From Mangrovicoccus sp049603835 (GTDB lineage Bacteria; Pseudomonadota; Alphaproteobacteria; Rhodobacterales; Rhodobacteraceae), in the NCBI GenBank assembly GCA_049603835.1, contig JBMYSZ010000009.1, positions 60,521 through 124,520 on the forward strand: a stretch of 64,000 bases of DNA. Direction: 5' to 3'. Positions within the stretch are counted from its first letter, which is position 1; every line of letters starts with the position of its first letter. The position numbers and the translations under genes are program-made. Positions 26,458 through 35,008 of this stretch are shown piece after piece. The notes beneath the pieces are model-generated. The model did not search any database, was not told the DNA's origin, and saw only the letters and a list, made by a program, of their open reading frames with translations.

Positions 26458-28503
26458 GTGACGCTAAACGCCCTGCGTGAACAAGACCCTGACCATTGGA
26501 TGAAGGCCTGCGCTATTCGGGCATTGACCTTGGATGCTGTTGCCGGGGCGAATTCTGGTCACTCTGGTATGCCCATGGGAATGGCCGATGTGGCGACTGT
26601 GCTTTACGAAAAGCATCTGAAGTTTGACGCATCGGCACCTGATTGGGCGGATCGGGATCGGTTTATTCTGTCGGCGGGCCATGGGTCGATGCTGCTTTAT
26701 AGCTTGCTCTATTTGACGGGTGTGCCGGGCATGGATCTGGATCAGATCAAGGCCTTCCGCCAATGGGGCGCGAAAACCGCCGGTCACCCTGAATATGGCC
26801 ATGCGCCAGGGATCGAGACCACCACCGGCCCGCTGGGCCAAGGGATTTCCAATGCGGTCGGCTTTGCCATGGCCGAAGAGATCCTGCGCGCACGCTTTGG
26901 CCGTGCGATGGTTGATCACTATACATACTGTATCGCGGGTGATGGATGCCTGATGGAGGGCGTCAGCCAAGAGGCGATCGGTCTGGCCGGGCGGCAGAAA
27001 CTGTCTAAACTGATTGTGCTATGGGATAATAACAACATCACCATCGATGGCACGGTCGATATCACCGATAGTACCAATCAAATCGCGCGTTTCCGGGCCA
27101 GTGGCTGGTCTGTCCATGAATGCGATGGGCATAACCCGGCGGAAATCGATGCGGCGATCATCGCGGCAAAGAAAACCAAACGCCCTGCCCTGATTTCCTG
27201 CAAAACGCATATCGCGCTTGGATCCAGTGCCCAAGACACGCCGAAAGGCCATGGCGCCCTGACCGCCCCTGACCTGGTTGCGGCGACCAAAGAAGCTTAT
27301 GGCTGGAATTATGGCGCTTATGAAGTGCCCGCAGATGTGAAATCCCAGTGGGAAGCCATCGGAAGCCAAGGCGCTGCGGCCCGCGAGGAATGGGAAGCCC
27401 GAGTTGCTGGCATGCCGGAACGGCGCCAAGATCAATTCCGTCGCGCCATGGCGGGCGAATTGCCGAAACGCTATAAATCGACCATTCGCAATCTGAAAAA
27501 CCAGCTGGCTGCGGACCAGCCCAAGGTTGCCACCCGCAAAGCCAGCGAGATGGCCCTGGCCGCGATTAATCCGGTCATGGCGGAAATGGTTGGCGGCTCT
27601 GCGGATTTGACCGGCTCTAATAACACCAAGACCGAAACCCTTGGGGTTCATGGCCCGGAAAACCGCAAAGGCCGCTATATCCATTTCGGTATTCGCGAAC
27701 ATGGCATGGCAGCGGCGATGAATGGCATGGCGCTGCATGGGGGCATCCGTCCTTATGGCGGCACATTCATGTGCTTTGCCGACTATATGCGCGGTGCGAT
27801 GCGCTTGTCGGCCTTGATGGGCATTCCAGTCACTTATGTGCTGACCCATGATAGTATCGGCCTAGGCGAAGACGGTCCGACCCACCAACCGGTAGAGCAT
27901 CTTGCGATGCTTCGGGCGACGCCGAATACTTTGGTCATCCGGCCAGCCGATGCCATGGAAACCGCCGAAGCCTGGGATGTTGCGCTTCAGCAAACCAGCA
28001 CCCCTTCGGTTCTGGCTCTGTCGCGCCAAGGCCTGCCTGCTGTGCGCAAGGAAAGCTCGTCAAAGAACCTGGTGGCTCAGGGCGCCTATATCCTGGCCGA
28101 AAGCGAAGGCCCGCGCCAAGCAATCCTGATCGCCAGCGGTTCTGAGGTTGCCCTGGCCATGGAGGCCCGCGAAAAACTGCAAGCCGAAGGCATCGGCACC
28201 CGCGTTGTCTCGATGCCCTGCTGGGAGCTCTTCGCCCAACAAGAGGACAGCTATAAGCGCCGCGTCTTGCCCTCTGGCCCGGTACGGGTCGGGATCGAGG
28301 CCGGTATTAGCCAAGGCTGGGATCGCTGGCTTCTGGGCGAACGCGGCAAGCGCGAAAAAGCCGCCTTTGTGGGTATGAGCGGATTTGGCGCCTCTGCCCC
28401 TGCAGAACGCCTGTTCGAAGAATTCGGCATCACCGCTGACGCAACGGTTGCAAAGGTCAAAGCAATGCTAGACGGCCAGTGGGATCCTAGCTTCTTAGTC
28501 TAG
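26458..28503 (+). CDS. tkt: Transketolase
   Basis: A 681-residue thiamine-diphosphate enzyme of the pentose phosphate and Calvin pathways. Features: SGHSGMPMGMADV near the N terminus, TTGPLGQGISNAVG, the ThDP motif GDGCLMEG...DNNNITIDG, the pyrimidine domain with HFGIREHGMAAAMNG, and DSIGLGEDGPTHQPVEH. The start is GTG with AAGGAG upstream. It is divergent from the zauP-like gene across 201 bp. A strong terminator follows, so the gap gene downstream is transcribed separately. Confidence 0.97.
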   Translation: MTLNALREQDPDHWMKACAIRALTLDAVAGANSGHSGMPMGMADVATVLYEKHLKFDASAPDWADRDRFILSAGHGSMLLYSLLYLTGVPGMDLDQIKAFRQWGAKTAGHPEYGHAPGIETTTGPLGQGISNAVGFAMAEEILRARFGRAMVDHYTYCIAGDGCLMEGVSQEAIGLAGRQKLSKLIVLWDNNNITIDGTVDITDSTNQIARFRASGWSVHECDGHNPAEIDAAIIAAKKTKRPALISCKTHIALGSSAQDTPKGHGALTAPDLVAATKEAYGWNYGAYEVPADVKSQWEAIGSQGAAAREEWEARVAGMPERRQDQFRRAMAGELPKRYKSTIRNLKNQLAADQPKVATRKASEMALAAINPVMAEMVGGSADLTGSNNTKTETLGVHGPENRKGRYIHFGIREHGMAAAMNGMALHGGIRPYGGTFMCFADYMRGAMRLSALMGIPVTYVLTHDSIGLGEDGPTHQPVEHLAMLRATPNTLVIRPADAMETAEAWDVALQQTSTPSVLALSRQGLPAVRKESSSKNLVAQGAYILAESEGPRQAILIASGSEVALAMEAREKLQAEGIGTRVVSMPCWELFAQQEDSYKRRVLPSGPVRVGIEAGISQGWDRWLLGERGKREKAAFVGMSGFGASAPAERLFEEFGITADATVAKVKAMLDGQWDPSFLV

Positions 28504-28532
28504 TCGCCTGGTGCATAAGGATAGAAAGTTAC

Positions 28533-28558
28533 AAACCGGGCCCCGTGCCCGGTTTTTT
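28533..28558 (+). terminator. Terminator of tkt
   Basis: Nine-base-pair hairpin AAACCGGGC / GCCCGGTTT with a 5-nt loop, running into six T residues, 30 bp after the tkt stop. Confidence 0.9.
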
Positions 28559-28665
28559 CATACCCGGCAAAAATTGGTTAATAATCTTGAACATTGTCAA
28601 AGATTCGCCACAAAGTCCCGATTAACTTTCCGCGACGCAGCATGACGCCAAATGGTGGCGTAAAC

Positions 28666-28697
28666 GTTCGCGCTAACACGTCACGTTTATCGCTAAC
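28666..28697. promoter_or_regulatory. Pair of LacI-type operators before gap-1
   Basis: Two copies of a GTTAGCGCTAAC-like palindrome: GTTCGCGCTAAC at 28666-28677 and TTTATCGCTAAC at 28686-28697, centre-to-centre 20 bp (two helical turns). The second copy overlaps the place where a -35 element would lie for the TATACT -10 at 28711. The same motif pair with the same spacing occurs before gap-2. The CG-centred palindrome is typical of LacI-family repressors; CceR, which controls central carbon genes in Rhodobacter, is the likely candidate. Confidence 0.6.
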
Positions 28698-28820
28698 ACA
28701 CGGTGTTAATTATACTTTTCGCTTTGTCCCAAAGGGGTCCGCAGATTATATCTTCTGCAGTTTCCGTGCCCGTGGTTCTGCTAGACCGAAGTCCCACGGC
28801 TTAGCCTTTGGAGAGTACCC

Positions 28821-29822
28821 ATGACTGTTACTGTCGGTATCAACGGGTTTGGCCGCATTGGCCGCTGCACCCTGGCACATATTGCCGAAAGCGCTCGTAA
28901 TGATGTCCAAGTCGTTAAACTGAACGCCACCGGCCCGATTGAGACCAATGCGCATTTGCTGCGCTATGACAGTATCCATGGTCGCTTTGGCAATGAGATC
29001 CGTGTTGACGGCAACACAATGGATCTAGGCCGTGGCCCGATGGAAGTGTTTTCCACTTATAACCCCGAAGAGCTGGATTGGACCGGCTGTGACGTGGTTC
29101 TGGAATGTACTGGTAAATTCAATGACGGCACCAAGGGTGATGTGCATATTCGCCAGGGCGCGAAAAAGGTTCTGTTCTCCGCCCCGGCGAAGAATGTGGA
29201 TAAGACCATCGTTTACGGCGTGAACCACCGCGAGCTGACCGAAGCGCATTCGCTGGTGTCTAACGGCTCTTGCACCACCAACTGCCTAGCGCCGCTGGCG
29301 AAGGTTCTGAATGACGCGATCGGTATTGAACGCGGTATCATGACGACCATTCACAGCTATACCGGCGACCAGCCGACATTGGACCGCCGCCACAATGATC
29401 TGTACCGCGCGCGCGCTGCAGCTATGGCGATGATCCCGACCTCCACCGGCGCTGCGAAAGCGCTGAAAGAGGTCCTGCCAGAGCTGGAAGGCAAGCTGGA
29501 CGGCTCTGCTATCCGCGTCCCGACCCCGAATGTATCCGCAGTGGATCTGACCTTTGAGGCCGGCAAAGACGTCACCGTCGAAGATGTGAACGAAATCGTG
29601 CGTGAAGCGGCCGCTGGCCATATGGGCGCTGTTCTGGGCTATGATCCAGAGCCGAAAGTCTCCATCGACTTCAACCACACCACCCAATCCTCGATCTTTG
29701 CACCGGACCAGACCAAAGTCATCGGCGGCCGCACGGTTCGCGTTCTGGCGTGGTACGACAATGAATGGGGCTTCTCCTGCCGTATGGCAGATGTTGCCGC
29801 AGCTATGGGACGCTTGATCTAA
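28821..29822 (+). CDS. gap: Type I glyceraldehyde-3-phosphate dehydrogenase, Ala36 form (gap-1)
   Basis: A 333-residue GAPDH. Nucleotide-binding GINGFGRIGR is at residues 6-15 and the catalytic cysteine is Cys151 in SNGSCTTNC. The adenosine-ribose position is VKLNATGP: Ala36 replaces the aspartate that makes most enzymes NAD-specific, and Arg189-Arg190 follow LD in the 187/188 region. By analogy with GapB and chloroplast GAPDH this suggests use of NADP(H), possibly in the gluconeogenic or biosynthetic direction. It has its own terminator and a paired operator upstream. Erythrose-4-phosphate dehydrogenase is less likely. Confidence 0.93.
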   Translation: MTVTVGINGFGRIGRCTLAHIAESARNDVQVVKLNATGPIETNAHLLRYDSIHGRFGNEIRVDGNTMDLGRGPMEVFSTYNPEELDWTGCDVVLECTGKFNDGTKGDVHIRQGAKKVLFSAPAKNVDKTIVYGVNHRELTEAHSLVSNGSCTTNCLAPLAKVLNDAIGIERGIMTTIHSYTGDQPTLDRRHNDLYRARAAAMAMIPTSTGAAKALKEVLPELEGKLDGSAIRVPTPNVSAVDLTFEAGKDVTVEDVNEIVREAAAGHMGAVLGYDPEPKVSIDFNHTTQSSIFAPDQTKVIGGRTVRVLAWYDNEWGFSCRMADVAAAMGRLI

Positions 29823-29850
29823 GTCAGATCACCCTAAGCCCAACTCAATC

Positions 29851-29885
29851 AAAGCCCGGTCTTCTCGAAAGGCCGGGCTTTTTTG
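29851..29885 (+). terminator. Terminator of gap-1
   Basis: Hairpin AAAGCCCGG / CCGGGCTTT, extended by inner CTT/AAG pairs around a CTCG loop, followed by TTTTTT; starts 28 bp after the gap-1 stop. Confidence 0.9.
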
Positions 29886-29933
29886 TGTCATCATGGGATA
29901 ATTCCACTGACCTTCCCCTGAAGCAGCCTTGAC

Positions 29934-29965
29934 GTTAGCGCTAAAATATCAATGTTAGGGCTAAC
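29934..29965. promoter_or_regulatory. Pair of LacI-type operators before gap-2
   Basis: GTTAGCGCTAAA at 29934-29945 and GTTAGGGCTAAC at 29954-29965, again 20 bp centre to centre. A TTGACG hexamer overlaps the first copy (29929-29934) and could be a -35 element, so binding should block or position RNA polymerase. The gap-2 start codon is about 45 bp downstream. Confidence 0.65.
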
Positions 29966-30008
29966 AATTGAGGGCCAGCGGCCAAAACGGCCCGTGGGAG
30001 GACGGTAA

Positions 30009-31010
30009 ATGGCGTTACAAGTAGCAATCAACGGTTTCGGCCGGATCGGGCGCAATGTGCTTCGCGCGATTATGGAAACTGGGCGGACCGATATTCAGGT
30101 GGTCGCGATCAATGATCTTGGGCCAGTGGAAACCAATGCCCATCTTTTCAGATATGATAGTGTTCACGGGCGTTTCGGCGGCGAAGTTAAAGTGGATGGC
30201 GACAGTATCGATGTGGGCCAAGGCCCGATCAAAGTCACTGCGATCCGTGATCCAGAATCTCTGCCCTGGTCCCATATTGATGTAGTGTTGGAATGCACTG
30301 GCATTTTCACCGCCCGCGAAGATGCCGCCCGGCATTTGCAAAATGGGGCTGCGAAAGTTGTGGTGTCGGCTCCTTCTAAGGGCGCGGATCGCACTGTGGT
30401 GATGGGGGTCAATCACCAAACTTTGGAAGCCGGGGATCAAGTGATCTCTAACGGGTCTTGCACCACGAACTGCTTGGCTCCAATCGCGAAAGTTCTGCAT
30501 GATGCTTTCGGGGTCGAGCAAGGCATGATGACCACTGTGCATAGCTATACCGGCGATCAACCGACCCTGGATACGATGCACAAAGACCCGTATCGCGCCC
30601 GCGCTGCTGCGATGAATATGATCCCAACCTCCACCGGTGCTGCCAAAGCAATCGGCCTAGTTCTGCCGGAATTGGCGGGCAAAATGGACGGGGTGGCTAT
30701 TCGGGTGCCGACACCGAATGTGTCTTGTGTGGATTTGACGGTGCAATTGGCCCAGGAAACCACCATCGAAGAGATCAACGCCAAAATGAAAGCCGCCGCC
30801 GAAGGCCCGCTCAAGGGCATCTTAGGCTATACAGAGGCGCCGCTGGTTTCCATGGATCTGAACCATGACCCGCATTCCTCCACCTTTGCCGCCGATCAAA
30901 CCAAGGTCTTGGGCGGCAAGCTGGTTCGGGTGCTCAGCTGGTATGATAATGAATGGGGTTTTTCGAACCGTATGATCGATCTGGCAGCAGAAATCGGCAA
31001 AAAGATGTAA
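30009..31010 (+). CDS. gap: Type I glyceraldehyde-3-phosphate dehydrogenase, NAD form (gap-2)
   Basis: A 333-residue GAPDH paralogous to gap-1 and equally long. The catalytic motif SNGSCTTNC is intact. In contrast to gap-1 it has VAINDLGP, with Asp36 that hydrogen-bonds the adenosine ribose, and Thr-Met at positions 189-190, the pattern of an NAD-specific glycolytic enzyme. GGAGG is upstream of the ATG. It converges on coaD and shares a bidirectional terminator with it. Confidence 0.95.
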   Translation: MALQVAINGFGRIGRNVLRAIMETGRTDIQVVAINDLGPVETNAHLFRYDSVHGRFGGEVKVDGDSIDVGQGPIKVTAIRDPESLPWSHIDVVLECTGIFTAREDAARHLQNGAAKVVVSAPSKGADRTVVMGVNHQTLEAGDQVISNGSCTTNCLAPIAKVLHDAFGVEQGMMTTVHSYTGDQPTLDTMHKDPYRARAAAMNMIPTSTGAAKAIGLVLPELAGKMDGVAIRVPTPNVSCVDLTVQLAQETTIEEINAKMKAAAEGPLKGILGYTEAPLVSMDLNHDPHSSTFAADQTKVLGGKLVRVLSWYDNEWGFSNRMIDLAAEIGKKM

Positions 31011-31014
31011 AGAT

Positions 31015-31040
31015 AAAAGCTCGGTCAAAGCCGAGCTTTT
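31015..31040. terminator. Bidirectional terminator between gap-2 and coaD
   Basis: Perfect 10-bp stem AAAAGCTCGG / CCGAGCTTTT with a 6-nt loop. The ends supply T tracts on both strands, so it can stop gap-2 (plus) and coaD (minus). Confidence 0.85.
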
Positions 31041-31043
31041 ACT

Positions 31044-31544
31044 TTAAGAACCGCCGTTAAAGCGTTCATATAATTTGTCTTTCACTCGCGGAGAGACAAA
31101 TTTCGACACATCCCCCCCAAGCCGCGCGATTTCTTTCACCAGCTTAGAAGCAATCGCTTGGTGCTGGACCTCAGCCATCAAAAACACGGTTTCCACATCA
31201 TCGCTAAGCGCGCGGTTCATGGCCACCATCTGGAATTCATATTCGAAATCAGCAACAGCGCGCAAACCGCGAATAATCAGCGATGCCCCCACATCTGTGG
31301 CGCAGTCAATTAGAAGATTTTCAAAGGGATGCACGGTGATCTTACAGTTATCCGGCACTTTGATCCGCTGAATTTCCTCTTCGATGATCGCGACACGTTC
31401 CTCTAGAGAAAATAACGGACCCTTATCGCGATTAATCGCGACACCAATCACCAAATGGTCCACCAGCGTCGAGCTACGGCTGATGATATCAAGATGACCC
31501 AGGGTGAGCGGATCAAAAGTGCCAGGATATAAGCCGACGCGCAT
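31044..31544 (-). CDS. coaD: Phosphopantetheine adenylyltransferase
   Basis: A 166-residue enzyme for the fourth step of coenzyme A synthesis. MRVGLYPGTFDPLTLGHLDII holds the HxGH-type nucleotidyltransferase motif (T/GHLD), and RGLRAVADFEYEFQMVAMNR and the C-terminal ISS-like region (AEVQHQAIASKLVKEIA) complete the pattern. The last position of HxGH aligns as GHLD, as in other CoaD proteins. The usg gene lies upstream on the same strand. Confidence 0.96.
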   Translation of the reverse strand: MRVGLYPGTFDPLTLGHLDIISRSSTLVDHLVIGVAINRDKGPLFSLEERVAIIEEEIQRIKVPDNCKITVHPFENLLIDCATDVGASLIIRGLRAVADFEYEFQMVAMNRALSDDVETVFLMAEVQHQAIASKLVKEIARLGGDVSKFVSPRVKDKLYERFNGGS

Positions 31545-31624
31545 AGAGAGGCCCTATTTGAATAACAGTCACTCTACGCAAACCGAATTCTCAGCCCGCA
31601 TGCAACCGCACGGGTTGACACACC

Positions 31625-31891
31625 CTAGTTCAAATGCAGCTCACCAACCACATTCCGCCATTCCCCAGGTGAAATCATTTTGCGATGCGTGTAGCGCACC
31701 GAATGTAACGGACCTTCGATCTTTTTCTGCCAAAACTCAATAAATTCAAAAAGTCGCGGATAATCCGGTGCTAAATCATATTCCTGCCAAACAAAGGTAT
31801 TCAGAACATTCTGATAATCGGGCATGCGATAGAACATTTCCGCAGTTGTTAGCCCATATCCTTTCAGCATTAGCTCAGTTTCACTTTTCAA
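31625..31891 (-). CDS. Usg family protein
   Basis: An 88-residue protein starting, as I read it, at TTG 31891: AAGGAG lies 7 nt upstream, while the in-frame ATG at 31915 has no ribosome site. The sequence LKGYGLTTAEMFYRMPDYQNVL followed by FVWQEYDLAPDYPRLFEFIEFWQKKIEGP is the Usg family pattern, found almost only in alphaproteobacteria. Its function is unknown. It lies 80 bp before coaD in the same direction and is divergent from gyrA. Confidence 0.85.
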   Translation of the reverse strand: MKSETELMLKGYGLTTAEMFYRMPDYQNVLNTFVWQEYDLAPDYPRLFEFIEFWQKKIEGPLHSVRYTHRKMISPGEWRNVVGELHLN

Positions 31892-32083
31892 CGCTACACT
31901 CCTTAATTTGCCCATATGAATTAATTCTGCCCTGCCAGAATTAATTTTCAACGAAAACAGTGTATTAGCACTCTCACTTGGCGGCTGATGACAATTGCAT
32001 GACGGCTTGGTTGCGGCATTAGGCCAAGCTCTGATATAGGTTTTACATGGCCGGACACGGACTGGCAGCAAGAGCAGATAAAG

Positions 32084-34804
32084 ATGAGCGACACGCCGGA
32101 AACCCCTGAAAACGAAGAAGAAAACCCACCTTCCCGCCCAACCGGCCCGGTGGTTTCAATCGCCGATGAAATGAAGTCGAGCTATCTCGATTATGCGATG
32201 AGCGTGATCGTCAGCCGGGCGATTCCGGATTTGCGCGACGGATTAAAACCTGTGCATCGGCGCATTCTTTATGCAATGCACGAAACCGGCAATACTTTCG
32301 ACAAGCCCTATCGCAAATCAGCGCGTCCCGTTGGCGATGTCATGGGGAAATACCACCCCCATGGGGATAGCGCGATTTACGACGCTTTGGTGCGGATGGC
32401 CCAGGGCTTTTCCATGTCTCTGCCTTTGCTCGACGGTCAGGGCAATTTCGGGTCTATGGATGGCGATAACCCGGCGGCAATGCGTTATACAGAAGTCCGC
32501 ATGGCGAAATCAGCCAATTATCTGCTGGCCGATATCGACAAGAACACTGTTGATTTCCAAGACAATTATGATGGCAAGGACCAAGAACCATCGGTCTTGC
32601 CGGCGCGCTTTCCGAATATGCTGGTGAATGGCGCTGGCGGTATTGCAGTTGGCATGGCGACCAATATTCCGCCGCATAATCTGGGTGAGGTGGTGGATGC
32701 TACTTTAGCGCTGATCGAAAACCCTGATCTCGATAGCGCCCAACTGATGGAATACATCCCCGGCCCTGATTTCCCCACGGGCGGTGTCATGTTGGGACGG
32801 TCCGGCGCGCGCAAAGCCTATCTTGAAGGCCGCGGCTCGGTGATCATTCGCGCAAAAACCCGCGTCGAAGAGATTAGGAAAGACCGCTATGCCATTGTTT
32901 TGGATGAAATTCCTTATCAGGTGAACAAAGCCTCCCTGGTGGAAAAAATCGCGGACTTGGTGCGCGAGAAAAAGATTGAGGGCATTGCGCATGTCCAAGA
33001 TGAAAGCGACCGGGTCGGCGTCCGGGTGGTTGTCGAGCTGAAGCGCGATGCGACGCCGGATGTGGTACTGAACCAGCTTTGGCGCTTCACCCCGATGCAG
33101 ACCTCTTTTGGCTGCAATATGCTGGCTTTGAATGGCGGGCGGCCCGAGCAGCTAACTTTGCGCCGCTTCCTGACCAGCTTTATCGATTTCCGCGAAGAAG
33201 TTGTCGCGCGGCGCACCGCATTTGAGCTCAACAAAGCTCGTGAACGTAGCCATATCCTTTGCGGCCTGGCCGTTGCAGTGTCGAATGTGGATGAGGTTGT
33301 GGCCACGATCCGAAGCTCTGCCGATCCTGCCGAGGCCCGCCATCGATTGATGGAACGGCGCTGGCCCGCGCAAGATATCGCTGACTATATTATGCTGATT
33401 GATGATCCAAGCCATCGGATCAATGAGGACGGCACTTATAACCTGTCCGAAACTCAAGCCCGCGCGATCTTGGATCTGCGGCTTCAGCGCCTGACTGCTT
33501 TGGGGGTCAAAGAGGTCACAGATGAACTTGAAGAACTGGCCGCAAAGATCAGAGAATACTTAGATATTCTCCGCTCGCGCCAGCGGATCATGGAAATCAT
33601 CGCGACCGAGCTGACCGAGGTGAAAGAGCTGTTTGCTGTGCCGCGTCGTACCGAGATCACCGAATGGTCCGGCGATATGGAAGACGAGGATCTGATCGAG
33701 CGCGAAGATATGGTCGTCACCTTCACCGCGGGCGGGTATGCGAAACGCACGCCGCTGGCGGAGTTCCGGGCCCAGCGTCGCGGCGGTAAAGGCCTGGCGG
33801 GGATGGCGACCAAAGATGATGACGTGGTCACGACGCTATTCGTTGCCAATACCCATACGCCGCTCTTGTGTTTCACCACGGATGGCATGGTCTATAAGCT
33901 GAAGACCTGGCGCTTGCCCCAGGGCGGTCGGAATGCGCGCGGCAAGGCGATTGTGAATATCCTGCCCATTGCAACAGGGGTTTCCATAGCGGCAATCATG
34001 CCGGTGGATGTGCCCGAAGAACGCTGGTCTGATCTACAAATTGTCTTTGCGACATCTGCTGGAGATGTGCGCCGTAACGCCCTGTCAGACTTCACAAATG
34101 TTATGCGCAACGGCAAGATCGCCATGAAGCTGCCCGAGGGGGTGGAGCTGGTCCGCGCCCGCATCTGCACCGAAGATGACGATGTGATGCTTGTCACTGC
34201 CATGGGTCGGGCGATGCGCTTCCGCAGCACGGATGTGCGGGTCTTTAAGGGCCGCGATAGTACCGGTGTGCGCGGGATCAAACTGGCCACCGGCGATCGC
34301 GTGGTCGCGATGGCCGTGATCCGGCATTTCATCACCACCCCAGAAGAACGCGCCGCTTATCTCAAAATGCGCCGCGCGATTGAGGGGATGACCGAAGAGG
34401 CTGAAAATGAAGATGATGATAGCGTTGCCGATGTTGCCCTACCGCAAGAGCGCTATGCTGAAATCTCTGCCGCCGAGGATCTGCTGCTGACGATCACGGC
34501 TGGCGGATTTGGCAAACTGTCTTCGTCCCATGATTATGCCGTGAAAGGTCGCGGCGGTATTGGGGTTGCGGCGATGGATAAAGGCATGCGGGGCGGCCCG
34601 CTTGTGGCCTGCTTCCCGGTGGAGCTTGACGATCAGATCATGTTGGCCACTTCCAATGGTCAATCGATCCGAACCCCGGTCAAAGACATCTCTTTCCGCT
34701 CTCGTGCGGCGGGTGGTGTCCGCGTCTTCAATACCGGCCCCGATGAAGAAGTGGTTTCAGTCGCTTGGATCGCAGACCAAGGCGAAGAAGAAAGCGAAAG
34801 CTAA
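32084..34804 (+). CDS. gyrA: DNA gyrase subunit A
   Basis: GyrA, 906 residues, breaks and rejoins DNA to introduce negative supercoils together with GyrB. The catalytic tyrosine is Tyr135 (AAMRYTEVRM). The quinolone-determining region HPHGDSAIYDALVRMAQ carries Ser96 and Asp100, the equivalents of E. coli Ser83 and Asp87, so it looks drug sensitive. The GyrA box QRRGGKG in the C-terminal beta-pinwheel separates it from ParC. An acidic insert (TEEAENEDDDSVADV) breaks the C-terminal domain between blades, as in other alphaproteobacterial GyrA. A terminator follows. Confidence 0.97.
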   Translation: MSDTPETPENEEENPPSRPTGPVVSIADEMKSSYLDYAMSVIVSRAIPDLRDGLKPVHRRILYAMHETGNTFDKPYRKSARPVGDVMGKYHPHGDSAIYDALVRMAQGFSMSLPLLDGQGNFGSMDGDNPAAMRYTEVRMAKSANYLLADIDKNTVDFQDNYDGKDQEPSVLPARFPNMLVNGAGGIAVGMATNIPPHNLGEVVDATLALIENPDLDSAQLMEYIPGPDFPTGGVMLGRSGARKAYLEGRGSVIIRAKTRVEEIRKDRYAIVLDEIPYQVNKASLVEKIADLVREKKIEGIAHVQDESDRVGVRVVVELKRDATPDVVLNQLWRFTPMQTSFGCNMLALNGGRPEQLTLRRFLTSFIDFREEVVARRTAFELNKARERSHILCGLAVAVSNVDEVVATIRSSADPAEARHRLMERRWPAQDIADYIMLIDDPSHRINEDGTYNLSETQARAILDLRLQRLTALGVKEVTDELEELAAKIREYLDILRSRQRIMEIIATELTEVKELFAVPRRTEITEWSGDMEDEDLIEREDMVVTFTAGGYAKRTPLAEFRAQRRGGKGLAGMATKDDDVVTTLFVANTHTPLLCFTTDGMVYKLKTWRLPQGGRNARGKAIVNILPIATGVSIAAIMPVDVPEERWSDLQIVFATSAGDVRRNALSDFTNVMRNGKIAMKLPEGVELVRARICTEDDDVMLVTAMGRAMRFRSTDVRVFKGRDSTGVRGIKLATGDRVVAMAVIRHFITTPEERAAYLKMRRAIEGMTEEAENEDDDSVADVALPQERYAEISAAEDLLLTITAGGFGKLSSSHDYAVKGRGGIGVAAMDKGMRGGPLVACFPVELDDQIMLATSNGQSIRTPVKDISFRSRAAGGVRVFNTGPDEEVVSVAWIADQGEEESES

Positions 34805-34828
34805 CCCGCCTCACATAATCACCGCAAT

Positions 34829-34860
34829 AAAACCCGTGGGTCAAAAGCCTGCGGGTTTTA
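34829..34860 (+). terminator. Terminator of gyrA
   Basis: Hairpin AAAACCCG / CGGGTTTT with a further inner GGG/CCT pairing, followed by ATTTTG; 24 bp after the gyrA stop. Confidence 0.75.
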
Positions 34861-34876
34861 TTTTGATTTCAACCGA

Positions 34877-34961
34877 GTTGCAAATTGCAACCGCCTGTCC
34901 ACTAGCTCGAAATTTCTCAGCCAAAGCGGTTGCAACTCGCAACCTAGTTGCAAAGCTTGCG
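34877..34961. repeat. Cluster of TTGCAA palindromes
   Basis: Three related elements in 85 bp: GTTGCAA-A-TTGCAAC (34877-34891, perfect palindrome), GTTGCAA-C-TCGCAAC (34929-34943, one change) and GTTGCAA-AGC-TTGCG (34947-34961). They fill the space between the gyrA terminator and the next gene and could be operators for it. I know of no assigned regulator for this exact motif. Confidence 0.6.
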
Positions 34962-35008
34962 CTGCACCGCGTCACTGCCCATAAGGTCCCTGACCCGCGA
35001 TCGTAACT

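Larger units (their letters stand above)
28504..28820. other. Gene-free stretch between tkt and gap-1
   Basis: These 317 bases hold the tkt terminator (28533-28558), two LacI-type operators (28666-28697) and a possible -10 hexamer TATACT at 28711-28716. The part from 28560 to 28660 is AT rich and shows no gene or clear RNA structure. Confidence 0.7.

Noticed and set aside
27019..27849. 276-codon minus-strand frame inside tkt
   Set aside because: Codon-shadow of transketolase; no homology or start signals.
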